NCBI RefSeq assembly: GCF_020382885.2
Contig: NC_058499.1
Span: 20,383,872 to 20,447,871 of the forward strand
Source: Scatophagus argus
Lineage: Eukaryota > Chordata > Actinopteri > Scatophagidae
Length of the DNA: 64,000 nucleotides
Direction: 5' to 3'
This document shows, piece by piece, positions 23,990 to 37,180 of this stretch (position 1 is the first letter of the stretch; every line of letters starts with the position of its first letter). The position numbers and the translations under genes are program-made. The notes under the pieces were generated by a model, which saw only the letters and a list, made by a program, of their open reading frames with translations, ran no database searches and was not told the origin of the DNA.

Positions 23990-24829
23990 ATGTCAAACTC
24001 GGACAGGGTTGTGTTAGCTCTCGGAGGAGCGGGGACAGTGGGATCTGGCATCGTTAAAGCGCTGTTGGACAAAGGTAAGCTGCCCAGGGGCCACCTGGGG
24101 ACTCACATCCGTCTCATCTGATAAGAAGACATTTAGGGAACATATTCTCAGAGGGACATGTTGCATTTTCTGACTTAATTATTCAAATTAATGTGGATAC
24201 TGTTTAAACAGTTTTGCGCACAGGTGTCTGTCACGCAGGGGAAATTCCATTGTGATAAAATGTAGAGTAGACATTTAATCAGTATTTTATGTCTATTTTA
24301 GTAGTTCAAGAGTGTCTCTTAGATTTTGTTATTAATCCGACTGGTTATTAAGTAGCTTACTACCCAGCAAAACCCCTTTACCTCAACACCTAAAGATGGA
24401 AAGATCTGAGTTTGAAACATGCTGTGAAGTTGTGCTTGTGCTTTTTAATTTTATTGTATCTGGTAGTTTTCTGCCAGTGGTTTTATCAGCAAGTCCCATA
24501 AATCCTGACATGAACAGATAAAAAAATACTTTTTTTTTTAAATGAAAAAATATATATATACATTTATAATTGGAGGTAGTTGAGTGTTATTTAAGTGTTG
24601 CCACCATCTGCAATTGACATTGCATGTGTAGCTTTGTTTTTGAACTGAGCATAAAGTTACCATCTGCTGCTCTGTCACATTTATCCTTCTGATGACCTTG
24701 ATAAACAGATTAGGACAATGTGGGCCTATAAGTGAATGTTCATTTTCATGTGAGCAGGATTATTCCTAGTGTATATGTATTAAAGGTTCTGGTTTGTCTG
24801 TCTGCACTATAGATTAATGTCATATCTGA

Positions 24830-24883
<54 letters not shown>

Positions 24884-27800
24884 GGTTTCAAAGTTGCTGT
24901 GATCTCCAGGGACAACAGCCGTCTGGAGAGACTGCGATCATTCGTCTCTCCCACCACAAGGGATAACCTCACCACTATAGTGGGGAATGTGGGTAAGTCA
25001 TCTTAATCCCTGGTAATTTCTGTTTATTTGAAGCTCATCCTGAGGCCAATCCAACGATCTTAAACAAAGTTTCAACCTGCTGAGGGTAGTTAATAATCTC
25101 TAATCACATTTGACCAAACTTGATACAAATCATCCTTCAAATTATCTCAGCAAAATATAGCAGCCTCAAACCAGTCTTTAAAACCCCATATTAGTCTAAA
25201 CATAGTCACACAAACACACATGCTGGTTTGAAGTCCTTCCTACTCCCCCTGGAGGACATTTCCAGGATGGAGCACCACCTGAAGACCTTTAAACCCCTGA
25301 ATTCCCGTCTCTGTTCCAGGGTCAGAGGAGGGAGCAGAGCAGGCAAAGCAGGCCCTGCTGAAGGCGGTGGGCAAGGTGACTGACATTGTCTCCTCTCTGG
25401 GCTTTAGCTGGTGGCAGGGTGGACCCCCACACACACAGTCCCTCAAAGAGCTACACTGGGTGAGCACACACACATTAACCAGGCATGAGGTAGACCAATA
25501 ATGAGACTGCCAGTGGTGCTGGCAGTACTGATTGCTGTAAGAGTAGTCTTTAGTTTTCAGCTGAGAGTTCTGCTGTTCCATCATATCTGAGTGTTGAGGC
25601 AGAGATTTTACATCCATCACATGAGTGACATTTTTATTCTTGTCTGATTATTTCTTATTTCATCTCTTGTCAACTCTCAGGTAATTGAGACATTGCTCTT
25701 CAGCACATTTGTGTCATGGAAGGCTTTCTTCCCTTTGGTGAGGGACGACTCCAGCTGTACTTACACCTTCATAACAGGTGACTTTCTTAGTCATTTATTT
25801 CTACTAACTACACAGCTTCTGTCAAATTTATGTCATGTGCTGTAGCAGGTGCTTGTTTGCAAAATACCAAGGCTCACGCAAAGCAGTAATTCAAAGCCAG
25901 CATAGTTTCGGTTTTTACTAAGGGTAAGCAGGGAGCATTATTCATTAAAGCAGTATTAAAGGCACAGTTCACCCCAAAATTAAAATAGTGATTTTCCTCT
26001 TACCTGTAGTGCTATTCATGCTTTCAGCTTGTTTTGATGTTTATTGCTGAGTTGTGGAGATATCAGCTGTAGAGATGTCTGCCTTCTCTCCAATATAATG
26101 GCATTAAATGGAACTTCACTTGTGCTCAAAGCACCGAAAAGATCTACACTTGAAAAACTCAACATCAGTGGCTATTTCCATAAAACACGACTCGCTTACA
26201 TAACCTGATTATATAACAACATATATTTCAGTCATTTTACCATTTCTCCAATAAAAAAAAAACAATTCAATTCACTTTTCAATTCAGTTTATTTATATAG
26301 CGCCAATTCACAACAGAAGTTATCTCATGACACTTTCCAATTAGAGAAGGTCGAGACCAAACTCTTTAATTAAATGTTGTAATTCAGAGAACCCAACATT
26401 CCCCCATGAGCAAGAACAATTCATGAGTTTTTCATGGTCAGTTCTCATTTGGTGTTGTTGTAACCTGAACCGCAAGGACTCTGCCCGGCGATGAAAAAGC
26501 ATTAAAAAAGTGACTGGTGGTGTGTGTTTATATAGTTGTGCTACTCTGTGCCACAGGAGGAGCAGGTGAGAAGTTGCTGATGCCAGGTACAGGCTTCCTG
26601 ACAGTAGGAGCTGCCGGCACTCTGGCCTTCTGCCAGGTTCTGCGAGAGGAATACCCCGAGGTGCCCTGCAAACTCAACCAGGTGAGACTTTAATGGGATT
26701 ACACAGCAAGACTTCATTTAACAAATCATGAACACTGATACAGGGTTTCTACATGACCTTAGTCTCACAGCCTCAGAGCTGTGCATTTCCCATGAGATCA
26801 AATAAGAAATCGTTCGGTTTGACAAAACTAAAAAAAGGTCTTTTTATACAAAGTAAAAGATTTCTCTGAACAGCACTTAGTTCAACTGAAAGTAAATAAA
26901 GAAATTTATGATTTCTATTTTTTGGTTTCATAATGATGCCCCCTAGGTTTTCATTAATTTGATGGAAAGCCTTTCTGGCCAGCTGAGACAAGCAGGAGTA
27001 TCCCTAATCTTTCCTTTCAATAATAAAAGATATTTTGTCAACTAAATTGGATTGTGAAACAGAAGTGGCCGTTAAGCCAACCAGTTTTAAGTAATCTCAT
27101 TGACAAACAGCAAAAAAAGCAAGGAACACTGACCCTTTTTCTCCTACCAGCGTGTCTGTTTGAGTTGGAAATACAAACTGAAACATGATCAGACAGGTTT
27201 TAATAGAGCTTTTAGAGAAAACAAAGGCAAACGATTAAGTTATTACCTAAACTGTCCATCCTAAACCTTCACATAGTTAACAAGCCAAGCTGTTATGCCA
27301 ATATGTTGTTCTCCTGTGCAAGAAGGGTTATTAACAAGATTTCAGGTGTGCTCACTTCCAGAAAAAAGTGGTTTAGATAATCTGGATAAAGGCTGCAGTC
27401 ACATCGTCTTTTTTGCTTAGGAAGGTTCCTAATTGAGTGAGATGACCTGGAAGTATTTAAGCCACGATAAGAGCTGGTGAAATTCTCTGAATGCTATGGA
27501 AAGGTGCTTCAAGACTTCAGCACATCAGTCATCTGCTGTCACATAATTTCATAGCCTAGTGTAAGGGCAGTCAGCTTCCCTTAGCCCAGATGTCTTTTCC
27601 CAAGTCCTTATGAATTGTCATTCACAATTTTCCTTGATCTCCTTGATGATGTTTTCAGGGGAAAATGTTTTGGGTCATTTTTTGAGTATTAAACCACAGG
27701 TAAAGTGTTGGCTTGTATGTAGTCTGTCTGATGACAGTCTGACTCCTCATGTCCTGTTGGATAACTATTGTAGTGATATTAAGGTTACCTCAGATCTCAG

Positions 27801-28291
27801 CAGTTACTTTTGTGTTAGTATTAGTGACAGTCAAAACCATGAAAATAAGTTAAATTAAACCCGAATCATCTTTAAAGGTGAAGCGCCTTGTGACACCATT
27901 AGGATGTTTTCTGAGACGAGGTCAAACTTACATACTGCTGGTAGTCAAAATAGACAAACTGATAAAGAACCATTTATGTCTTCTCCAATCCCACTGTGTC
28001 CTTCATTCATTCCATTTAATTTTCCCTCATGTATTCTCCTTCATTCTTTCCCTTGGCTTTTCCTGCTTCTCTCTGACCTTCTCTTGCCTGTATCCCACCC
28101 CTTGGCCCTGGCAGGTGAAGATAGACACGGGTGTAGCTACTCCAGAGCGCATGGCACCTGGTTACCTGAACCACCTGGACCTGGGCGAGGCTGTTGCCAC
28201 CCTTGTGGAAAGACGAAACACCTCCCACACTGTCTTCACTGTCAACTGCCCTGCAGACTTAAAAACTGTCCTTCTGGAGAGGAACCTTTAG
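23990..28291 (+). CDS. noncanonical short-chain dehydrogenase/reductase-like protein
   Basis: Exons 23990-24074, 24885-24992, 25320-25459, 25681-25777, 26557-26681 and 28115-28291; phases close to 243 aa. The start is the ATG of MSNSDRVV; upstream in-frame sequence has no ATG. Residues 7-40 form a Rossmann start with GGAGTVG (12-18) and a beta strand ending in SRD, typical of NAD(P)-binding SDR proteins. The middle holds SSLGFSWWQGG and the C-terminal part 'LLMPGTGFLTVGAAGTLAFC'. The usual catalytic YxxxK is not seen where expected, so it is atypical and may be inactive or use another mechanism. I do not recognise a named human orthologue. Exon 2 (108 nt, in frame) is preceded directly by a long (GT)n tract. 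Confidence 0.85.
24832..24881. repeat. (GT)n microsatellite touching a splice acceptor
   Basis: Fifty bases of uninterrupted gt end three bases before the acceptor 'gaag|GTTTC' of exon 2 of the SDR-like gene, replacing the usual polypyrimidine tract. Confidence 0.95.
26268..26420. repeat. retroposon 3' tail fragment ('tttatttatatagcgcc' family)
   Basis: The sequence 'caattcagtttatttatata' followed by 'gcgccaattcacaac', 'ttatctcatgacactttcca' and 'cccaacattcccccatgagc' is a common fish interspersed repeat, thought to derive from a retroposon 3' end. It lies in intron 4 of the SDR-like gene, 5' truncated. Confidence 0.6.
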
Positions 28292-29095
28292 ACTTGGAAG
28301 CCCTTCCTTCAGTCCTACCTTGTTCTCACAAGGACACATGTATTCTTCTTCTGCTCCTTCTCTCACCAAACACTGCAGTAACACATTTACAGTGTCTTTG
28401 GTTCATTTGTTTACCCCATCCTAACCCCATCCAACAAGTGGCTGTTGTTTAAACTTTATATTCTGCTGCCTGTTCCCAGAGTGTTAGCAACTCTTTTCTC
28501 TGCATGTGCTGTTGTGTGATATGTCTGTGAAAACACAGATGATTTGTAATTCTCACCTTTTCATTGTTGCATGCTTCTGTATAAAAATTATCACACAGTT
28601 CTGTTCTGTCTTCCACACTGCTGGAAGACATGATATAAAACAACAATTTGTCCACGGATCTGTCAATGAAGTAATGATTGGCTTTTAGTTGAGTTAGCAA
28701 AGTCGCTAGAATTTAAACAAGTGGTGAAAAAAGAGGAGGCTGTTTGGTTGGAGATGATCTCATCCTATATATCTACACACCCGGAATTAAGGGTATCTTT
28801 TGGAACTATGGAATAATGTTTTGTTGAGTGGATCCCTAATTTGATTCATATTAGTACACACACCAGGACACATGTGCAAGCTTCATGCTATTCCACTGAT
28901 TGGCAGTTGGTGTCAATAATTGCCAAAACGTGTAGCAATGTGCAAAACTAGCTAAAACCAAGAAACAAGGTTGCTAGCTAGGAATGTAAATAATGCAAGT
29001 TTTTTAAGACTTTGAGAAAAATCAACTTTGAAAGTGTTCACTGAAGAAGGAAACAACAGTCAACATGTTGTTATGCTTCAAGGAAGAGTAAGTGT

Positions 29096-29098
<3 letters not shown>

Positions 29099-29147
<49 letters not shown>

Positions 29148-29148
29148 T
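29099..29148. repeat. (GT)n(TA)n microsatellite
   Basis: A gt run passing into ta repeats, intergenic. Confidence 0.95.
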
Positions 29149-30766
29149 TATGTACACACATACACACATGGGGTATCTTTAAAATCTTGTCCTAGAGTTT
29201 AAAGGTCAGCAGTACAGCTCTTACACTTGACTGGATGTTTAGGACTTTGTGATACTAGGAATGTGGCTGGTGGAGAACATAAAGGCTCCTGAGATGTTGT
29301 TGAAAAGTCTTTAAAAGCTTTAGATGCTGTGAACCTCACAGATTCTAAACTGCAGATGTTAATGAGCTGACATATTAGGAAACAGAGACATTCACAACTT
29401 TCTTTGTTAGGGACATTGAAAGGTAAGTAGGGGAAGCGATATTTCACATCGTGTTACCCTTTAAGTGCAACAAGATGTGAATTCAGTGGATTCAGTATGC
29501 AGAGCAGAACTCAAATTCTACTTTCTCATCTTCATACACCAGGTCAATTTCTGCATAAAGTGGGCATGACTGTAAAATTCGCACTTTAAACACAGCCCTA
29601 TGAATTCTAATGTCTGATAGATGTGGGGTGAAGGGATGGCATGGCTCATTTTAGCCTCTATATAGAGCTTTGATCAGGTCCAAATTAAAGCTTAAATATA
29701 TTTCAAATACCAATAAATAAGATATATTCCCCGGAGTGTTCATTGCAATGACTTTTTAGCAATGTGAAGGACAAGGTTAAATGTGGGCGATGTTACAACA
29801 CTGGAATGAAATTAATGTAAACAATAGTGAACAAGTATGTCAATCTTTGGGTGTGTGTGACACATTTACCTCCCCCTAGCGTGACTCTCTGTCCCGTTCA
29901 CATGCACCAGCACTGACCCTTATAAGCCCCTTTATGTGCACCCACTATTTGGGGCAGCATGTCCCTTAGATAAACTGAACAAAAGTATGGAGGCCACAGC
30001 AGACTACACTATCAGAGAGAACATTGTTTTCTTCCATAGTAACACCAATGCACCGCATCAATGTAAATATGTCAATCTAAGAACGATGCTTGTAGATGAA
30101 AGATGAGAGTGAGAAGGATTACCGAGACTGGATAAGAAAGCAGAGTTAGGAAAGTGAATTAAGTAGTAGTGTTTGTGTGTGTTGGGGAGGTTAGTCAGTC
30201 ATAATTTTTGCTTTGAACTTGATGGCTGACAGCTCAATTAGACCAAATTATAATTAAAAGGGAGAACGCATTGGACCCCACTTTCTCTTCCTCTTCACCT
30301 CCTCCTCCTCCTCTTACTCCCTCCCTTTTCCTGAAAAGGACAGGAACGGTCGAACACACCCACACAAACGGACATGTTCACGCTGACGATGACTCATCTC
30401 ATTCTAATAGGAAAAGAAAACTGCCTTTTGTTTAAGGGGCCGCTGTAGGAGACTCAGCGGACTGAAAATCAGTCGGAATGGAAATGTGGGTGAAAGGATT
30501 AAATGAAATGAGAGAGAATTGGGTGAAACACTGGATTTGATGTTGGGACAAGAGAGCAGCACAGAAAAACTGTGTAATGGAACTGTGATTCTTTTTTCCT
30601 TTCTAGCCAAGCCTTTCAGATGAGAGGTGAAATGTCTTCAACCTTCGCTTCTAGCACTTCAACATCTCATGTAATTAATGAACTAAATTAATGAATTGCT
30701 ACGACTGTGATGATCCCCTGACTTTCCTGTTGCATCACAAACAAAGTTTTCATCTATCAAGTGAAA

Positions 30767-30965
30767 TACACTATTTAGGCAAAAGTACTGGGCCACCTGA
30801 CCACTACCAACAGGGACTTCAGTGATATCACATTCTAAATACACAGACAGCTTTGCAGCTATAACAGCTTCCACTCTTCTGAGAAGGCTTTCCACAAGTG
30901 TTTCTGTGCAAATGTTCGATGTTATCAGAGGATGTGTCCTAATGACGGTTCTTTCTAGCACCACT
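30767..30965. mobile_element. Tc1-like transposon end fragment
   Basis: 'tacactatttaggcaaaagt' followed by 'actgggccacctg' and 'cagctttgcagctataacag' is the end sequence of the same Tc1-like family seen at 62.4 kb ('tacactatattgacaaaggt', same internal cagctttgcagctataacag). Only the end is present; the transposase centre is missing. Confidence 0.75.
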
Positions 30966-31019
30966 ATGAGGCTGACATTTTACTTTTAAGTGTAATGTCT
31001 TTAAAATTCTATTTTTAAT

Positions 31020-31110
31020 AGACTGTCGTGGAACTTGGATCAAGTCATGTTCACCTCAGGATAAATACTATTGGTGATCCACTGACTTTTAATCCAGCCA
31101 TCATCAGGTC
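31020..31110 (-). repeat. old percomorph dispersed repeat, copy 2
   Basis: Read on the minus strand it contains 'attttgacctgatgatggct' followed by 'gtggatcaccaatag' and 'tatcctgaggtgaacatga', the consensus order of the family described at 6.2-6.6 kb. Confidence 0.6.
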
Positions 31111-32482
31111 AAAATGGCATTCCCATCAGATGTGTGTTTCCACTTAAAGCTGGGAGTGACATGTTGTAAGGTTTGTTTTCACAACAAAAACAAAACAAAA
31201 AAACTGACACTCTAGCCTGTTGGGGAACCAAACAGGAACCTGAGATTCACTTAGGACAGAAACCATGTTTTATTTTAGAAACGTGAGCATTGGCAGGATA
31301 AGAGAGGAGCAGCAGGTTCATCAATAACCAGTTTTCCTCAGACTGAACACATTTATTTTGACAAACTGATTGACTATACAGTTGGTGAAAAGGGATGAAT
31401 GCATCTGTTGATGGTTCAGTCCTGCCCTGTACCTGATGAGAACATGGAGATGATGGTGATGAGGAAGGAAGAGAAGTTCAGCCAAGAGGTAAGCGTCAAA
31501 TTGTCCCTCTGCTTTTGATTAAATGCTGGAGTGGCTGAGATGAGAGGGATTAAAACGTTTAGGCCAGATGGAAAAACAAACCCTGATCTTGGCAGTATGG
31601 CACTCTGACTTTCGTGACAGAGCAGTGTTGAAGCTTTCATTTTCTGAAAAACCCACATACCACATATTGACTCATGACACCACAGGACACAGTCACACAG
31701 GCTGACTGACACATGGTACTTTAGTAAGAGAGGCAGGGTAGCTAAAAGGGCAGAAGAGTTTGTGTGTGTGTGATCCTCCGTGAGATATCATCTTTCTCTG
31801 GCCTGGGGAGTCATTAGGAATCACAGCATTATGGAAAAAGCGGGACATTTATTTAATAACAGCTGACTGCATGCTTGTTGCTTTGAACATATTGATATAG
31901 ATTTACACACTCCAGAGGCTCCTGTGTCATATCAGCAGCCAGCTCTGAGGTCAGGGAAGCACAGTCAGAACTTCTCAAGTCACGCTATCTCCACCAGGGT
32001 GTGTCCCACCACTCTAACAAGACACACACTCACTGACACTGCAGTAAAACACACTCGTAAACACAGACACATGCCAGCATGTCACAGAGAGTAACTCAGT
32101 TATAAAACTAATTGGTTCAAAATGTGGTTTTGTAAAGTGGATTTGGGTCAAAATGTGACAACACTATGAGAGAACGTCTTAGAAGAGTTGCACTCTCTCC
32201 TTGTATCATGAGGCACATTTTGATCAGGGCAGAAGAGTAAAACAAGCTTTGTTCCTGCTTATGAAAGTGTACTTTTGGGCCATCACTTGAACATTAGGGC
32301 TGGGTGTTAGTGTGGGTTCAAAGTCCTCGATACAAAATAGACACATACAGCAAGGCAGATACAACATGTGCCTGACATGACATTTAGCACCATCATTTCT
32401 GAAAACATGAGGGGTTGGAGCTTTGGTACTGTAGTGAAATATGAAGCCCTCTTGCAGTTCCTTACTGTTAGGAAATTGACCT

Positions 32483-32820
32483 CACCACCTGCGTGGTGGC
32501 TCAATGGTTAGCACCATCGACTCACCTGGGCTCAATTCATGGTTTTGGCAAGGCCTTTCTGAGTGGGGTTTGCATGTTCATCCTGGGTTTCCTCTCTGTG
32601 CTCCAGGATTTCTTCTACAGTCAGATGTATGTACAGTATGTATGATAAGTCAAGGCCCTTGACCAAGACACTGGTTTCCATCTTGAGTTGGTCTGTCTGC
32701 GCCACACCTTGGCTGTCTACTGCTCCTGATACTTAGAATGGGTTGTAGAAGATTGAATTTCACTATGCTTCGTGCTGTGTGTGATTGTGTATCTGACAAT
32801 AAACTTGAGCTTTATATAAG
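32483..32820 (+). repeat. tRNA-derived SINE of a second family
   Basis: Starts with 'gcgtggtggctcaatggtta' (A-box-like), runs through 'ggtttgcatgttcatcctgg', and ends with 'ctgacaataaacttgagctt', a retroposon-type tail. It differs from the SINE at 4.9 and 18.2 kb in its middle and tail. Confidence 0.65.
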
Positions 32821-35804
32821 ATTCTTCCAAATTCTTAGTTTCCAAATTCTTTAGTTTTCCAGTAAAGAGTAGCTGTCCCTATATGTGGATGTACTGTATC
32901 TACTTCAAAAGTATTAAAAAGTTCTGTTGTATGTAATCTCAATGTTCTGATTTAAGTGCTGATTACAGACAATCATGAATGGAGCTTAATTTCCAGATTA
33001 AATGAACACCCAAGAGGACCCAACAGAACTGAGTATGAACATTCAGTTTGATGTAGAAAATCCAAACATCCAGCTGGTATCAGGAAGCTTACTGTTAAAT
33101 TAGGCTTCACACATAGAACTTGGAGACAACTCTGGAAAATATAAAAATATAACAAGATCCAACTTTGTATAAGGACAGTTCCCCCAAAATGGAAAATATA
33201 TATATTATCCTCTTATCTCTAGTGCTCTTTATCCAACTTGATTGAATTAATCCCTTTCTAAAAAGTGTTTTAAAGGCTTTATAGGAACTGAAGTTTACTT
33301 TCTATATATATAACAATAAAAGCATTTATGAGCAGAGCAGTCACTAATGTTATTACTAACTGCTGGTTGTTCGAAAGGCACCCTGAAATTGCGGTTCAGT
33401 TGGTATGAGGTCGATGAGTGAGGTAAGGTAAGTGAACTGGAAAGGGACACAAATAAATAAATAAAAAATAGTGAGACAGAAAACAACATTCATAGAGAAC
33501 AAGAGCAAGAGAACGAAAGCAAGGGGAGGATGACATGCTGGGTGGTGCTGTAGCTTCTGGTGGTGTTCTGACTGATTCAGAGTGGCATGTTGTTTTTTCT
33601 TCTACTGCTCTTCAGCCATGTGCCCATCACAGCCTCCTGCATCATCCAGCCATCATCCGCACACAGACACCCTAACAACTGACAGCTGAATTAAAAAACA
33701 TGTCACATCAGGTCCTGTTAGTACTGGGTGTCCACAGGCAGGGACAGCTCTCTTTAACTGAAAAATATTGTCTCTGCTGCACACTCGGTGGCTAATGAAA
33801 CAGGTCAACAAGTTCTCTCAGGAAACAGAAAGAGCACACATCCAGTGTGAGTCCTCATTGTTTGAAGGGCAAAATGTAAAATGGTCATTTTCTGTCTGTT
33901 CCTGCTTTAGATGAATGAATCTACTGCCCTTTTCATTGTTATTTTACTCATATGCCTTTCTCACAAGAGACAAAGCAGATTTAATTGCATTAATAGTGAG
34001 TGGGATGTGTGCTTGGTGTGGTTCACTGATAACCATGAGCCTGCTGTGAAAATGAAACCTCCCCATGTTTTGAAAAACAGCTTTAACTGCATGAACAGTT
34101 TTCAGCATAATGAGTTGTGCAGTGTTAATGCTGAGCCAGCATTTATACTGGATTTACAGCAGTTATTCATAGTGTTATTTAGTGCATTTTACAGTTCAAA
34201 TAATTAACTCCCATCGTCACGTCAAATTAAACACCCCGTGTTCTGAAACCATACGTCATTAAACAGCCTGGCCTGCTTTTGGTTCACAGTATTGATTCTC
34301 TATTGGCGTACAAACTTAAGTTGTTGTACAATATATCGTGTAAAAGTTATTTCTTCATTGTGAAATTAAAATAACCTGCAAGTTCTCTTCTAAAATCCTT
34401 ATGATGACACTCTTTCATTGTCAAAGAAAGCATCCATTTGCTTCTGAAATTGACTTCATCTACACGGTTCTTCATCCTCAGATGTCCTGCTGCTGAGTGT
34501 GCTGAACCTGCTTTGTGATGGGGCTGAAGTCAGAAGTCCAAAGACTCACATGAGATGATTTAAACATTTCTCTGTTCTCTTTATTGACACATCTCTCAAA
34601 CAGACATTCGTCATTCTAACACACCCTTCACAGTAAAACTGTTCAGTATTGAAATAACGGTTCTCAAAAGCTATGCAAAATGTACAATAGATCATTTACA
34701 TTAATGTCGTGGTCCAGTCCACTTAACCTACCACAGCATCCTGACATTTTTATTACATTTACATAAACATTTATTACATAGACATAAATCTGTTTTTGGT
34801 GTTAATATCACTAAATGTAGATAGTAGTCATAAACCCATAAACAGTTGTTAAGACATTTTTTCACATCTTTTAGAACCCATACAAATAAAAATTAAATAG
34901 GATATTCAAGCAAACAAACAAATAAAAACAACATATAAAACTGTAGCCTCCTTTAGGTGTGTCTTCAAAACACAACCTCAACAATATATTTGCATATTTT
35001 AGAAGTATCATTTCATGAAGTATATGAAGTACAATTTCAGTGATCACATCCTTTTTTCGTCCAACAACACAGTCTTACAGTTGTTAGCTTGCAGCAGTTG
35101 TCAGGTGTTAGACTTTAATATCAGCACAACAAGGTGCCACAACAGCATGAACTTAAATTCATTTTGATGTTTAAACTGCATTAGGGCAACCACAGCACAA
35201 CTTGGACACCAACAAAGACCAACGCAAATTTCTAGAATTTGAAAGTTGATTTGTCCACTGTGGTAAATCAATGGAAACCAGTGGCGGCCCGGAAAGGATG
35301 AACACAAGCTAAAAACTTAAAAGCACAAAAAGTTCTTCAGAAAAGGGTCACTCAAGTAAACATGATTTCCTCATAACCTCAAAAAAACAAAACAAAACAA
35401 ACAAAAAAAAACACTTTCAGGTAAACATCCATTCTGGTGTCTACATGCTTGAAGGACTTCATTTAAAAAATGTCAAATATCCTTAAAGAACACTGTCCAG
35501 TCATGTCAAACCAACACGATACGATCCCTTCACACTTTATAGCTAATATTTTTTAAGTGCCACAAGATCTACCACTGGAAATGAGCTTCTTTTAGTTTTC
35601 CTTTGGAGAGCCTGTTGGTTTTGAACCTTGGTGTTATAGATGAATATAAGCTGAAGAAGTGTATGCATTCAGTCAAAGAAGCAAAAACAAATTTACTAAC
35701 TGTTGCATATTGAACACAACATCACAAATAAAAATGGCCAGAAGATGGTCACATGTATGTGCAGTCCCTGTGGCCTGGCTGCATTGCTACATTGTCTTAC
35801 AAGC

Positions 35805-35805
<1 letters not shown>

Positions 35806-35881
<76 letters not shown>
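35806..35881. repeat. (CA)n microsatellite, 76 bases
   Basis: A perfect ca run. Histidine/threonine or cysteine/valine open frames across it are artefacts. Confidence 0.97.
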
Positions 35882-35883
<2 letters not shown>

Positions 35884-37144
35884 TAAAAGTGGACCCACTA
35901 ACAAAGTGCAACAGTATTACTACCCACAGTAAGCACTACCTAACCATATTCCTGTACACCTGCCTTAAATGTTAACCAATATGTTGTAACATGCAAACAC
36001 AGTGACTGTCAACAGATGCCACAAACTGGAATTTTCAGCCCACAGCAGTTATTTCTGCACTCCTCTTCCAGTGTCTCATTGTCCCAGTTGTACGGCATCT
36101 CTAAAAAAACGCGGTCTCCGACCTGTAGGCTAGTCTGACTGCAAATAGATGTACTGTCTGAACACAAGCCCATCATTCAGTGTAGCCCCATGCTGGAAGG
36201 CTTCAACACCCAAAGTGCATAAATCCCTATTTTTTTAATTCACAGTCTGTGCACGGATTTTGCCACCAGTCTTAAAATCAAACAAAACAAACGCACAAAC
36301 ACGCTGTCTAATTTATGAGTTTGTGTGCTGCCACAGAGTACATGGATTAAAAGAGGAAAAAAAAAAAATCAACATGAACCTGCAGTATGGCTTACAAACA
36401 CAACCCCTCATTTGTGAACCATATTGCAGGTTTTTCCTGTAGGTATTCATATAGTCATAATGAATCAATATGGCATCACTTCCAAAGGATCCCTAACACA
36501 GCTCCAATCCAAACAACCCAAACACAATAGTCCCTTTAAAAACCCAGTGCTAGTTAAGCAGCAAAAGAACACACCCTTTCAGGTCCCAGCAGAGCCCAGT
36601 TTGGCTCCACGCAGGAGATTTGGTTAGAAACAACTCATAGGCACTGGTTTATTCCATCTGTTGGAAACAGAACAAACGGAAGTTTGTCTCTGACATATAA
36701 AGTCTGTACAAGTGTGCATGTGTATAAGACAACATGCATCTGCACAACCTGCAAAGAGCTGAAGGTTCAACTGTAATGCAGCACAAAATGTGGGATGAAC
36801 CATCGGGAGGGTCTCTTGTTTCTGCAGCAGCCTACAACACAAAATGGAATACATTATTCCCAGTACTGGCCAAGAAAAGAACAAAGAGAAGGAAAGGAAA
36901 CATTTGCTGTTAGTGATTTTGTTCTTTTCTTAAAAGGAAGAATCCTGTGTTTGACTTAACTCAGTCTAAAGTGAAGCATTAGTGCTGGCCAATATAATTT
37001 TTTAGCAAACATTACTCAAACAAAATATTGTCATGAAAGCATCAAATTAAATCCCACATTTGTGTGGCTTATCATGTTTTCAAGTCTACACAGGAGGCGT
37101 TTCAGCTGACCTTTTATCCATGACCTGAAGCGCATTTTTACACA

Positions 37145-37151
<7 letters not shown>

Positions 37152-37176
<25 letters not shown>
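37152..37176. repeat. poly-A tract
   Basis: Twenty-five consecutive A. No clear retroposon body could be recognised beside it. Confidence 0.9.

Positions 37177-37180
<4 letters not shown>

Noticed and set aside
27878-28452. Long overlapping frames around the last SDR exon
   Set aside because: One is the real exon read through its intron; the others are shadows in wrong frames.
35659-35975. Open frames rich in His/Thr and Cys/Val
   Set aside because: They are translations of a CA microsatellite.
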